Below are positions 6,916 to 13,316 of a stretch of DNA of 14,409 nucleotides, one piece after another. The stretch is taken from positions 1-14,409 of the forward strand of contig JAVEEE010000168.1 in the NCBI GenBank assembly GCA_030840615.1, written 5' to 3'. Source of the stretch: Frankiaceae bacterium. GTDB lineage: Bacteria; Actinomycetota; Actinomycetes; JAFAQI01. The notes under the pieces were generated by a model. It was not told the DNA's origin. It saw nothing but the letters and a program-made list of their open reading frames with translations, and searched no databases. The first letter of the stretch is position 1. Every line of letters starts with the position of its first letter. The translations under genes were made by a program, and so were the position numbers.

Positions 6916-8322
6916 CTACGGGTTCGGCCAGGCGGCCCGGCTGAGCCGGATCACCCGGAACCCCGCACGGCCGTCGGTGTACCAGATCTCCCGGCGCTCG
7001 GGGACGAACGTCGGCGCAGAGACGCTGTTGGACGTCTCGTCACCCGGCTGTGGCGGGTTGTCGTAGGCGACCTCTCGCGGGTGCAGCGGGTCGCGGATGT
7101 CGAACACCCGCAGGCCGGACAGAATGAAGCTGCACGCCACGATGCCGGGGTTCTTGCGCGACGGCACCGCGCAGTAGTGGGCCGCGTAGCCACCCAGCAC
7201 GGCATCCGCTCCGGGGTCGTTCGCGAGCTCGTCGTCGTACTTTGCCTGGTTGACCTCGAGACGAAGATCGGAGACGACGCGCGGCGTGCGCTCGTGCGAC
7301 AAATCGATGATGCGGGCGGCTCCTGTGCCGCCATCGACGAGGTCGGAGAACTCATCCCATTCGACGAGGTACTTCTTGCCCTGAATGGTCACGGGAACAC
7401 TGTTTTGCGGGAAGCTCACCGTCGACCAGGTGACGTCGGCGATCTTGGTCACCTGCGGAACGGTCGCCCTGCTCTGGATCTGGCTGATGTCGAGGATGCG
7501 GATCCCGGGCGGTCCCGCGCCGTCCTTGGTGGTCCTCGGCATCAGTACCGACGGCGGGAATAGCGCCAGGTAAGCGCGCTTCCCGTCGTCACTGATGGAC
7601 ACGCCGTGGACGAACTCGCTGCCAAACCACAGCGGCACCGGGTTGCGCGGGTCATCGAGGTCGATCGCGACGATTGTCTTGGTGATGGCGGCCGTGGCGA
7701 AGAACGTGCGCCCGTCGGGCGAGAAACCGCTCTCGTGACCGGCGATGCCGACAGGTGTGCTGGACAGCAGCTCCGGGTGCCGGCAGTCCTTCTTCACGTT
7801 GTAGACGTCGACGACGCCCGGTGCGGCCATAGCGTTGCCCATGACAGCCACCAGCAGACCGCGCCGCTGGTTGAGCACGAGCGACTCGTGTGGGCTCTGC
7901 ATCGCAGGCGAGTCCAGGGCGAGGACGTGCACCGGCTTCGTCGGCTTGGTCATGTCGAGGACTTGCACGCCCGACGCGTCGAAGTACGCGCACTCGTGCC
8001 CCGCCCCGTCGACGTACCGGAGGGTCTTGAAGCCCCCGCCGGTGCCGTAGTGCCCCACCAGCGTGGTGTTGCAGCGGTAGCCCTTGGCGGCCCGGCCGCT
8101 CGCCCGGTCGGCGGGCGGCACCCGACCCTGGAGGCCGGTCTCGGGCAACGAGCCGGGTCCGCACTTCGCGTGCGGGACGGACGGCGGTTCGCCGTCCACC
8201 GCCTGGCTGCTCGTCGCGAGGGAGACCGTGCTCACCGTGACCGCAGCGAGCACGACCGGGACGAGAAACCGCCGCCCGACCGTCGAGGTCGCGGCGGTCG
8301 TCAGCCGGGTGGTTCTGCTCAT
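6916..8322 (-). CDS. Secreted LVIVD-repeat beta-propeller protein
   Basis: A 468-aa exported protein. Residues 1-41 form a signal peptide: a basic start (MSRTTRL...GRR), a hydrophobic core FLVPVVLAAVTVSTVSLA and a likely cut after SSQA. The mature part holds about seven LVIVD-type blades, each with a strand like GVQVLDMTKPTKP, VVDVYNVKKDC, IVAIDLDDPRNP, IRILDISQI, ARIIDLSHERTP, LRVFDIRDPLHP and FRVIRLSRAAW. These are typical of a cell-surface or extracellular beta-propeller with a protein- or ligand-binding role. No enzyme motif is evident. The start at 8322 is chosen because GGGAG lies five bases upstream and the signal peptide then begins correctly. A longer frame from 8436 adds 38 residues of no recognisable type. 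It follows the membrane-protein gene on the same strand by 183 bp. Confidence 0.85.
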   Translation of the reverse strand: MSRTTRLTTAATSTVGRRFLVPVVLAAVTVSTVSLATSSQAVDGEPPSVPHAKCGPGSLPETGLQGRVPPADRASGRAAKGYRCNTTLVGHYGTGGGFKTLRYVDGAGHECAYFDASGVQVLDMTKPTKPVHVLALDSPAMQSPHESLVLNQRRGLLVAVMGNAMAAPGVVDVYNVKKDCRHPELLSSTPVGIAGHESGFSPDGRTFFATAAITKTIVAIDLDDPRNPVPLWFGSEFVHGVSISDDGKRAYLALFPPSVLMPRTTKDGAGPPGIRILDISQIQSRATVPQVTKIADVTWSTVSFPQNSVPVTIQGKKYLVEWDEFSDLVDGGTGAARIIDLSHERTPRVVSDLRLEVNQAKYDDELANDPGADAVLGGYAAHYCAVPSRKNPGIVACSFILSGLRVFDIRDPLHPREVAYDNPPQPGDETSNSVSAPTFVPERREIWYTDGRAGFRVIRLSRAAWPNP

Positions 8323-8505
8323 GGGCGCTCCCGCGGGACGGCGGGCCGGCATCGGCGCGCCGCTGACAAGGTTCGACGTTTCTCGCCGTTGTCCTGCGGT
8401 ACGAAAGGGACACCCGCGACACATTTCGTCGCCCATACCCGCGCCTTGCAGGGAAGCATTCTGGAACGAGCCAGGAACGGACGCGGCTCCTCGAGCGTCG
8501 CGCGC

Positions 8506-9180
8506 TCAGCGGCTGACCGCGGGCTGACGCTGGGCGATGGAGGGGTGCTGGCCTGACCGGCGGATCCAGGTGATCGCGACGGTGAGAACCCAGGCGAGCA
8601 GGGCGATGATCGGGATGAACAGGGGCGACAGGATCAGCACGGCGGCGGCGATGAGGCCGGTGGTACGCATCCGGCTTCCGAAGACACCAGCGGCGTGTCC
8701 TTGAACGCTGAGGGTTGCGACGGCGACCGCGGCCGACAATGCGGCTGCGATGCCGGCGAGGGCGAAGCCGAGGTCATTGCTCATGCGCAGGAGGTCGACG
8801 CTCGGCAGCGGGTAGTTGCCGAGGATCTCGCCGCCGGAGATGTAGCTCATGACCATGCCGCCGGCGCCCATGAGGGCGGCGGCGGTGGCCGCGGCGGCGA
8901 TGGGCAGCCGGCTCGGTGATGCTGTCGGGTCGGCTTCGGCGATACGCCGCCAGAGCGCGACAAGGAACGTCATCAGGGCAAGCCCCGCGAGCAGGAGGAA
9001 GAACCCGGTGGCAAGATGGCGCGCCTGCTCACTGTGCCCGGTGTAGTTGGCGATCCATTTCTGATCGGACGCGTTGTCGGCCGGCGGGCTGCTCACCAGG
9101 ACGCTGGCAAGGAAGAACACGACGTAGGCAACGCCGGCGTAGGGCTCCCAGCGCCTGGCCGAACCTGATTGCACGGACAT
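8506..9180 (-). CDS. Multi-pass integral membrane protein of unknown function
   Basis: A 224-aa protein with five or six hydrophobic helices: about 15-32, 57-77, 93-115, 136-160 and a long stretch 173-200 that may be two spans. The C-terminus is basic (RRSGQHPSIAQRQPAVSR) and probably cytoplasmic. A polar loop after the first helix (PPADNASDQKWIANYTGHSEQARH) recalls the outside loop of small DUF4386-like actinobacterial membrane proteins, but I do not recognise the family firmly. The ATG at 9180 has GAGAGGA about nine bases upstream. It is divergent from the kinase gene. Sharing that promoter region makes it a candidate target or partner of the two-component system, which is an inference from position only. 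Confidence 0.75.
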   Translation of the reverse strand: MSVQSGSARRWEPYAGVAYVVFFLASVLVSSPPADNASDQKWIANYTGHSEQARHLATGFFLLLAGLALMTFLVALWRRIAEADPTASPSRLPIAAAATAAALMGAGGMVMSYISGGEILGNYPLPSVDLLRMSNDLGFALAGIAAALSAAVAVATLSVQGHAAGVFGSRMRTTGLIAAAVLILSPLFIPIIALLAWVLTVAITWIRRSGQHPSIAQRQPAVSR

Positions 9181-9258
9181 GGCAGCGGTCCTCTCTCACA
9201 GATGCCGCGCTGGAAAGCGCGGTTGGTCAGGGACAGTGCCAGCGGTGTGGCTTCTTGG

Positions 9259-9332
9259 CGTCATGACGGCGGGCGATTCGGTGTGGCCCGCAGAGTGATC
9301 TCCGCCTCACCCGTGAGGATGACGAGCGTCAT
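9259..9332. promoter_or_regulatory. Cluster of inverted repeats in the divergent promoter of the kinase operon
   Basis: The 160-bp gap between the membrane-protein start (9180) and the kinase start (9341) holds CGTCATGACG (9259-9268, perfect palindrome), CTCAC/GTGAG around CC (9306-9317) and ATGACG/CGTCAT around AG (9319-9332). The core TGACG recurs, including at the kinase ATG itself. A NarL-type dimer could bind such sites, giving autoregulation. No -35/-10 pair is clear. Confidence 0.45.
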
Positions 9333-9340
9333 TCCTGATC

Positions 9341-11440
9341 ATGACGCGGCGGGATGGGTGGCGGGGTTACCGTCCGGGCATGGGCCATGCCGCCGCGCCG
9401 TCCGCCTCACGACGCGGGCATGCCCCGGTTTCTGCCCAAGTGGTTGATGTCGGCGTAGCCGCGCTGCTACTGGCCGGGTCGCTTGGCACGCTCGCGATGT
9501 CGAGCCGGGGCGGTTCGCCCGCCGTCGCGATCGTGTCGTGCGTGCTGATGGCGGGCGCGGTCGCGGTGCGTCGCCACGCGCCGCTGATCGCTGCGCTCAC
9601 GGCGCTCGCCGGGCTGGTCGGCGACGTGACGCACGACCCGAATGGTTCGTTCGCGCCGCTGGCGGTGGTGCTGTGCTTCTACACCCTGGGTCGCTCCGGC
9701 ACCTGGCGCCGCCATCCCGCACGCACTGTGCTGGCGGGGGCTGCCGCACTAGCCGCGTGCGCCACCATTTCAGCTGACCTTCACAGCTCAGCGGCAGAGG
9801 CACTGTCGTCATGGCTAGGGGTTGCCGTGGTCCCGTTGGCGGTCGGGGTCGCGGTCGCCCGGCGCAGCGCTCTGAGCGTGCAGTTGGCGGCGACGGCGGC
9901 GCAGTTGCGCGCGGAGCAAGACCTCAACGCAACGCGGGCGTCGGCCGAGGAGCGCAACCGGGTCGCCCGCGACCTGCACGATGTCGTCGCGCACTGCGTG
10001 AGCGTGATGGTCGTCCAGGCAGGTGGCGCACGGCTGGTCGCCGAACGTGACCCGGCCGCGGCAGACCGGGCGCTCGCCGTGATCGGCGGGTGTGGACGGG
10101 ACGCGTTGGCCGACCTGCGCCGCATCGTCGGGGTGTTGCGTCGTGACGTCGACCCGGACTTCGGCAGCGGCGCGGGGTTGGCGGACCTGCCACGGTTGGC
10201 GGAACGGATCCGACTAGCCGGCGTCCCCACCAGCACAACCGTCGAAGGAGACGCGCCGCTCCCGCCGGCCGTGGACGTCGTCGCCTACCGGGTCGCTCAG
10301 GAAGCGTTGACCAACGTCGTCAAACACGCCGGCGAAGGAGCGACCGCCGACGTACACGTGAATGTCAGCGCGGACGCGGTCGTGGTCGAGATCACTGACA
10401 ACGGCGGCATGGCCGCAGCACAGCCCGGGGCGACCTCAGGTCACGGCCTGGTCGGCATGCGCGAACGTGTTGCGGCGTACGACGGAGAGCTGCGGTGCGG
10501 GCCGCGGACCGGTGGGGGCTACTTCGTCACGACGCGGATCCCGTTGCGGGCCATGGACCGCCGCGGGCCTGACTCATCCAGGTTGTTTCGTCGCGGGCAG
10601 CATCTGCACCTTTGGCCCGGCTGGCTCGGAGAGGTCGCGATCGTCATCGGCTGGCTGGTTGCGATGGACGCCGAAGTCGCGACCAGCAGCACCCGGCGCG
10701 GGCCGTGGGTGGTCAACGCCGCGGCCGTTGCGGTGATGGCGCTGGCCGCCGCGTGGCGGCGCCGCAACCCCTTGCTCGTTCTCGCCGTCGTCGGCGCACT
10801 CGCCGCCATGCTGAGCAGCGGGTTGACGTCGCTGGACCGCTCGACCGTCATCGGCCTCTACAGCCTCGCCGTCCCCCTGTTCACCGTCGCTGCATGGCAA
10901 CCACGCACCCGCGCAGTGCTCTGCATCGTGCTGTGGACGGCCGGAACAAGCAGCGTCGCGGCAGTGCGGCACGCCACGATCGGTGGGCTCGTCGGAGCCC
11001 TGGTCATGGGGCTTGTCGTCTGGACAGGCGGACGGATCTGGCGCGCGCAACGCACCCTGAACGCCGAACTCGCCGAGACCACCGCGGGGCTCGCCACCGA
11101 GCGCGATCGACAAGCGGAACTGGCGGTCGTCTCCGAACGCACCCGGATCGCGCGCGAGCTGCACGGCCTGGTCGCGCACGGTGTCGTCACCATGGTCGTA
11201 CAAGCCGAAGCAGCCCGAAACGTGCTCGTGCAGCATCCCGGCAGCGCCGCCGACTCGATCCGCGCGATCGAACAGAACGGACGCGACGCCCTCACCCAAT
11301 TGCGCCGGATCCTCGGAGTGCTGCGCGCGCCTGTCGGCTCGAGCGACGAGCCGACGACCTACGCACCAATCCAGGTACCAACGCCCTTACAGCCTCGGGG
11401 CGAGATGCTCACGAGCCTGCCGGAAGAGGCGCTGACATGA
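9341..11440 (+). CDS. Tandem two-module sensor histidine kinase, second module lacking the ATPase domain
   Basis: A single 699-aa frame with two fused kinase halves. Module 1 has membrane segments about 34-52, 60-78, 82-96, 104-116, 128-146 and 158-174, then a HisKA_3 helix with H213 (RDLHDVVAHCVSVMVVQAG), an HATPase with N325 (EALTNVVKHA), D353NG and GHGLVGM (368-374). Module 2 has new membrane segments (about 430-560) and a second HisKA_3 helix with H608 (RELHGLVAHGVVTMVVQAE). It then ends about 90 residues later without any N, G1 or G2 box. The Asp after the histidine is Gly in module 2. The stop overlaps the response-regulator start (ATGA), so the end looks original and not broken. It senses an unknown envelope signal. 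The start is uncertain: 9380 (residue 14) is a second candidate, and neither has a good Shine-Dalgarno sequence. Confidence 0.88.
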   Translation: MTRRDGWRGYRPGMGHAAAPSASRRGHAPVSAQVVDVGVAALLLAGSLGTLAMSSRGGSPAVAIVSCVLMAGAVAVRRHAPLIAALTALAGLVGDVTHDPNGSFAPLAVVLCFYTLGRSGTWRRHPARTVLAGAAALAACATISADLHSSAAEALSSWLGVAVVPLAVGVAVARRSALSVQLAATAAQLRAEQDLNATRASAEERNRVARDLHDVVAHCVSVMVVQAGGARLVAERDPAAADRALAVIGGCGRDALADLRRIVGVLRRDVDPDFGSGAGLADLPRLAERIRLAGVPTSTTVEGDAPLPPAVDVVAYRVAQEALTNVVKHAGEGATADVHVNVSADAVVVEITDNGGMAAAQPGATSGHGLVGMRERVAAYDGELRCGPRTGGGYFVTTRIPLRAMDRRGPDSSRLFRRGQHLHLWPGWLGEVAIVIGWLVAMDAEVATSSTRRGPWVVNAAAVAVMALAAAWRRRNPLLVLAVVGALAAMLSSGLTSLDRSTVIGLYSLAVPLFTVAAWQPRTRAVLCIVLWTAGTSSVAAVRHATIGGLVGALVMGLVVWTGGRIWRAQRTLNAELAETTAGLATERDRQAELAVVSERTRIARELHGLVAHGVVTMVVQAEAARNVLVQHPGSAADSIRAIEQNGRDALTQLRRILGVLRAPVGSSDEPTTYAPIQVPTPLQPRGEMLTSLPEEALT

Positions 11441-12105
11441 CGGTTCGAGTGCTCATCGCGGACGACCAACAACTGGTGCGCGCCGGCTTCGCGATGATCC
11501 TGTCCAACGCGCCTGACATCAAGGTGGTCGCCGAAGCCACGAACGGTCAGGAAGCGGTCACCCTCACCGCCTCACTCGCCCCCGACGTTGTCCTGATGGA
11601 CATCCAGATGCCCGGCCTCGACGGCGTGGAGGCAACCCGACGCATCGTGGCGGGCGCGGAGACCTCGCACACGCGTGTGTTGATCCTCACCACGTTCGAC
11701 CTCGACGAGTACGTCTACGGCGCGCTCCGGGCAGGGGCCAGCGGCTTCCTCCTCAAGGACGTGCCGCCGGAGCAGCTGATCGCCGCCGTCCGGATGGCCC
11801 AGCACGGCGACGCGCTGCTCGCGCCATCGATCACCCGACGGCTCATCGAGGAATTCACCCAACCCCGACTTCCTGCCTCAGGCACCACGCACCTTGACCA
11901 GCTCAGCCCGCGCGAAGCCGAAGTCTTCCGACTGCTCGCACGCGGACTGTCCAACCAAGAGATCGCCCAACAGCTCATCGTCGGCGAGAACACCGTCAAG
12001 ACCCACGTCGCGCGCATCCTCACGAAACTCTCGCTGCGAGACCGCGTCCAGGCCGTCGTTCTGGCCTACGAAGCCGGCATCGTCACTCCAGGTCGCACCA
12101 ACTGA
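11437..12105 (+). CDS. NarL/FixJ-family response regulator
   Basis: A 222-aa two-component response regulator. The receiver domain (1-120) has the acidic pair D9/D10, phosphoacceptor D55 (VVLMDIQMPG), T85/T86 and K107 (GFLLKDVPP), so all the usual catalytic residues are present. The GerE/LuxR helix-turn-helix is at 155-212 (QLSPREAEVFRLLARG, then EIAQQLIVGENTVKTHV). It acts as a DNA-binding activator or repressor when phosphorylated by the kinase whose gene overlaps it by the bases ATGA. GAAGAGG (11423-11429) lies seven bases before the start, inside the kinase gene, which supports coupled translation. Likely targets are its own operon, through the inverted repeats upstream of the kinase, and perhaps the divergent membrane-protein gene. 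Confidence 0.95.
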   Translation: MTVRVLIADDQQLVRAGFAMILSNAPDIKVVAEATNGQEAVTLTASLAPDVVLMDIQMPGLDGVEATRRIVAGAETSHTRVLILTTFDLDEYVYGALRAGASGFLLKDVPPEQLIAAVRMAQHGDALLAPSITRRLIEEFTQPRLPASGTTHLDQLSPREAEVFRLLARGLSNQEIAQQLIVGENTVKTHVARILTKLSLRDRVQAVVLAYEAGIVTPGRTN

Positions 12106-12256
12106 ACTGCCGCGTCGCTCCCTGTCCGGGTTCTGGCTGGGGTCGAAAATGACGCGATCTGCCGTCAGCCCATGCCAGCTGAAGGGCACCCGGTGCCAGC
12201 CGCTGCCACGCAGACAGTCGACCCGGGTCCGACGGCTCCAGACCCGTTCCAGGAAC

Positions 12257-12278
12257 CAGACTGGAAGAGACCGGTCTG
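12257..12278 (+). terminator. Candidate hairpin downstream of the two-component operon
   Basis: CAGACTGG (12257-12264) pairs with CCGGTCTG (12271-12278) through eight positions, one of them a wobble, around the loop AAGAGA. It lies about 150 bp after the regulator's stop. There is no T tract. The rest of 12106-12297 shows no gene I can support. Confidence 0.35.
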
Positions 12279-12297
12279 CCGCCGGTGGCAGACAAGC

Positions 12298-12325
12298 AGA
12301 AATCCCTGCAATTGCAGGGATTTCT
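12298..12325. terminator. 28-bp perfect palindrome, terminator of the truncated initiator-tRNA locus
   Basis: Bases 12298-12311 are the exact reverse complement of 12312-12325. The stem arm is AGAAATCCCTGCAA. On the minus strand it starts 3-5 bases after the tRNA 3' end and finishes in TTTCT, which is a typical intrinsic terminator for that tRNA. Read on the plus strand it also ends in TTTCTTC, so it may stop the two-component transcript too. Confidence 0.78.
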
Positions 12326-12329
12326 TCAG

Positions 12330-12371
12330 TAGCGGGGGCAGGATTTGAACCTGCGACCTCTGGGTTATGAG
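12330..12371 (-). other. 3' half of an initiator tRNA-Met (CAT): attachment-site remnant
   Basis: On the minus strand this reads from the anticodon loop CTCATAA (anticodon CAT at 12369-12367) through the anticodon-stem strand CCCAG, the T arm GCAGG / TTCAAAT / CCTGC and the acceptor strand CCCCGCT to discriminator A. The C-rich anticodon stem and TTCAAAT loop match the initiator type. The 5' half is absent: the bases that should read CTGGG are CTCTT, so no D arm or acceptor partner exists and no functional tRNA can form. A tRNA cut exactly in the anticodon loop next to a tyrosine recombinase is the usual look of an att site left by an integrated element. The terminator next to it marks the chromosomal side. 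Confidence 0.82.
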
Positions 12372-12512
12372 AAGAGCCTCGTGCCACCGGACGCCGGAAC
12401 ACGCCGCCACCTTCCGACTCGGTATTCCTTGCACCGCAACGGATTCTGCTCAGTGCCTGGCGCCGGGTGGCAACCTGTGGAAGTTCACCATTTGGGTGGC
12501 CAGTAGGGGACG

Positions 12513-13094
12513 ATGGGCAGGTCGATCGAGGAGCTGTCCGATGGCCTAAGCCCGCGAATACCGTCTTAAGGACGGCGCTCGCCGCTTCGCTGCCCGCTAC
12601 CTCGGCGCCGACGGGAAGTACCACAAGGAAGGCGGCTTCGGCTCCCGGCGGGAGGCCGACTTGACCGCGAGCAAACGCGAGGTGGAGGCCACCCGCGGCG
12701 AGTGGGCCTCCCCCACCGTCCCCCACCGGACAAACAGTGTTCGTCAAGGACTGCCCGAAAGACGAGAGCAACGGCTCATCTCGATCGACAAACCCACCTG
12801 CCAGCAGCTACGCGAGCACATGATGACCCACGGCGTCCGCGACACCGCCCTTCTGTTCACCTGGACAGCAGGCACACCGCTGTCCCGAAACAACTTCCGC
12901 ACCAAGTACTGGGCTCGGGCGGTCAAAGCAGCGAAGATCAACCAGGCCGTCACCTTCCACAACCTGCGCGCCGCGCACGATCCTGGCTCCTCGCCGGCGG
13001 CGCCGCCGGTTCGACCTCAGGTCGGTGGACGGTGGTGAACCGCCGGTCGAACGTCATGGAGTCAGTCTCAGCGAGCACCAGCCGTGGCGCATGA
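12513..13094 (+). pseudogene. Tyrosine recombinase (phage-type integrase) pseudogene
   Basis: Pieces of an actinobacterial integrase can be read in order. The N-terminal arm-binding part EYRLKDGARRFAARYLGADG, then KYHKEGGFGSRREAD and LTASKREVEATRGEWASPT, is followed directly by catalytic-domain text (RLISIDKPTCQQLREHM, TALLFTWTAGTPLSRNN, AVTFHNLRAAH). The core-binding domain and the segment with the first catalytic Arg are missing between WASPT (about 12716) and RLISID. The 5' end is broken: the frame from ATG 12541 (with GAGGAG at 12528) meets TAA at 12547, and the frame from ATG 12513 needs a shift near 12555. After the HxLRxxH box (about 12957-12980) the sense continues as SWLLAGGA only in another frame. 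The C-terminal Tyr segment is not found. It is inactive, a relic of the element that used the tRNA site. Confidence 0.85.
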
Positions 13095-13316
13095 CTCGCA
13101 CGGGCAAACCGTAGTTAGCCCGAGTCGGCTACTGGCCTAGTCCTGCGGCGCGGCGGTCTCCGACGCTTATCCCGCGGCCGGGCAGCGGCGCAAAGGCACT
13201 GGCCGCTGATGCAGTCGTCAGCAGGGTCGCCCCGAGATCCGAGCACAGGCACCAGCGAGTGGTTCGCCGCGCCCCGCGATGAGCCGGACGCGCCTGCGAC
13301 CACTCCATCTGCAGTA
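13095..13316. other. Intergenic stretch, no supported gene
   Basis: About 220 bp between the recombinase relic and the beta-helix stop codon. Short open frames exist on both strands, but they have no ribosome-binding signal and no recognisable protein sequence. A -10/-35 pair or terminator could not be identified with confidence. Confidence 0.5.

Larger units (their letters stand above)
12329..13094 (+). mobile_element. Decayed end of an integrated element (att site plus recombinase remnant)
   Basis: The tRNA fragment and, 170-200 bp away, a degraded tyrosine recombinase reading away from it form the standard att-int order. By this reading the element extends to the right, beyond 12371, and an intact initiator-tRNA gene would lie at its far end outside the window. 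The far boundary is unknown. Bases 12372-12512 hold no gene I can support. The beta-helix gene at 13317 may be cargo. Confidence 0.6.

Noticed and set aside
10612..11440. Upstream extension of the response-regulator frame inside the kinase gene
   Set aside because: The extension is Arg-rich out-of-frame sequence of the kinase. The regulator starts properly at 11437 with its own ribosome-binding site.
9341..11440. Two separate kinase genes or a sequencing-error fusion
   Set aside because: The frame is continuous through the junction (about residues 400-430), with no stop, ribosome-binding site or obvious start between the modules.
12330..12371. Functional tRNA-Met gene
   Set aside because: Only the 3' half is present. 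Neither the D arm nor the acceptor and anticodon 5' strands can be found next to it.
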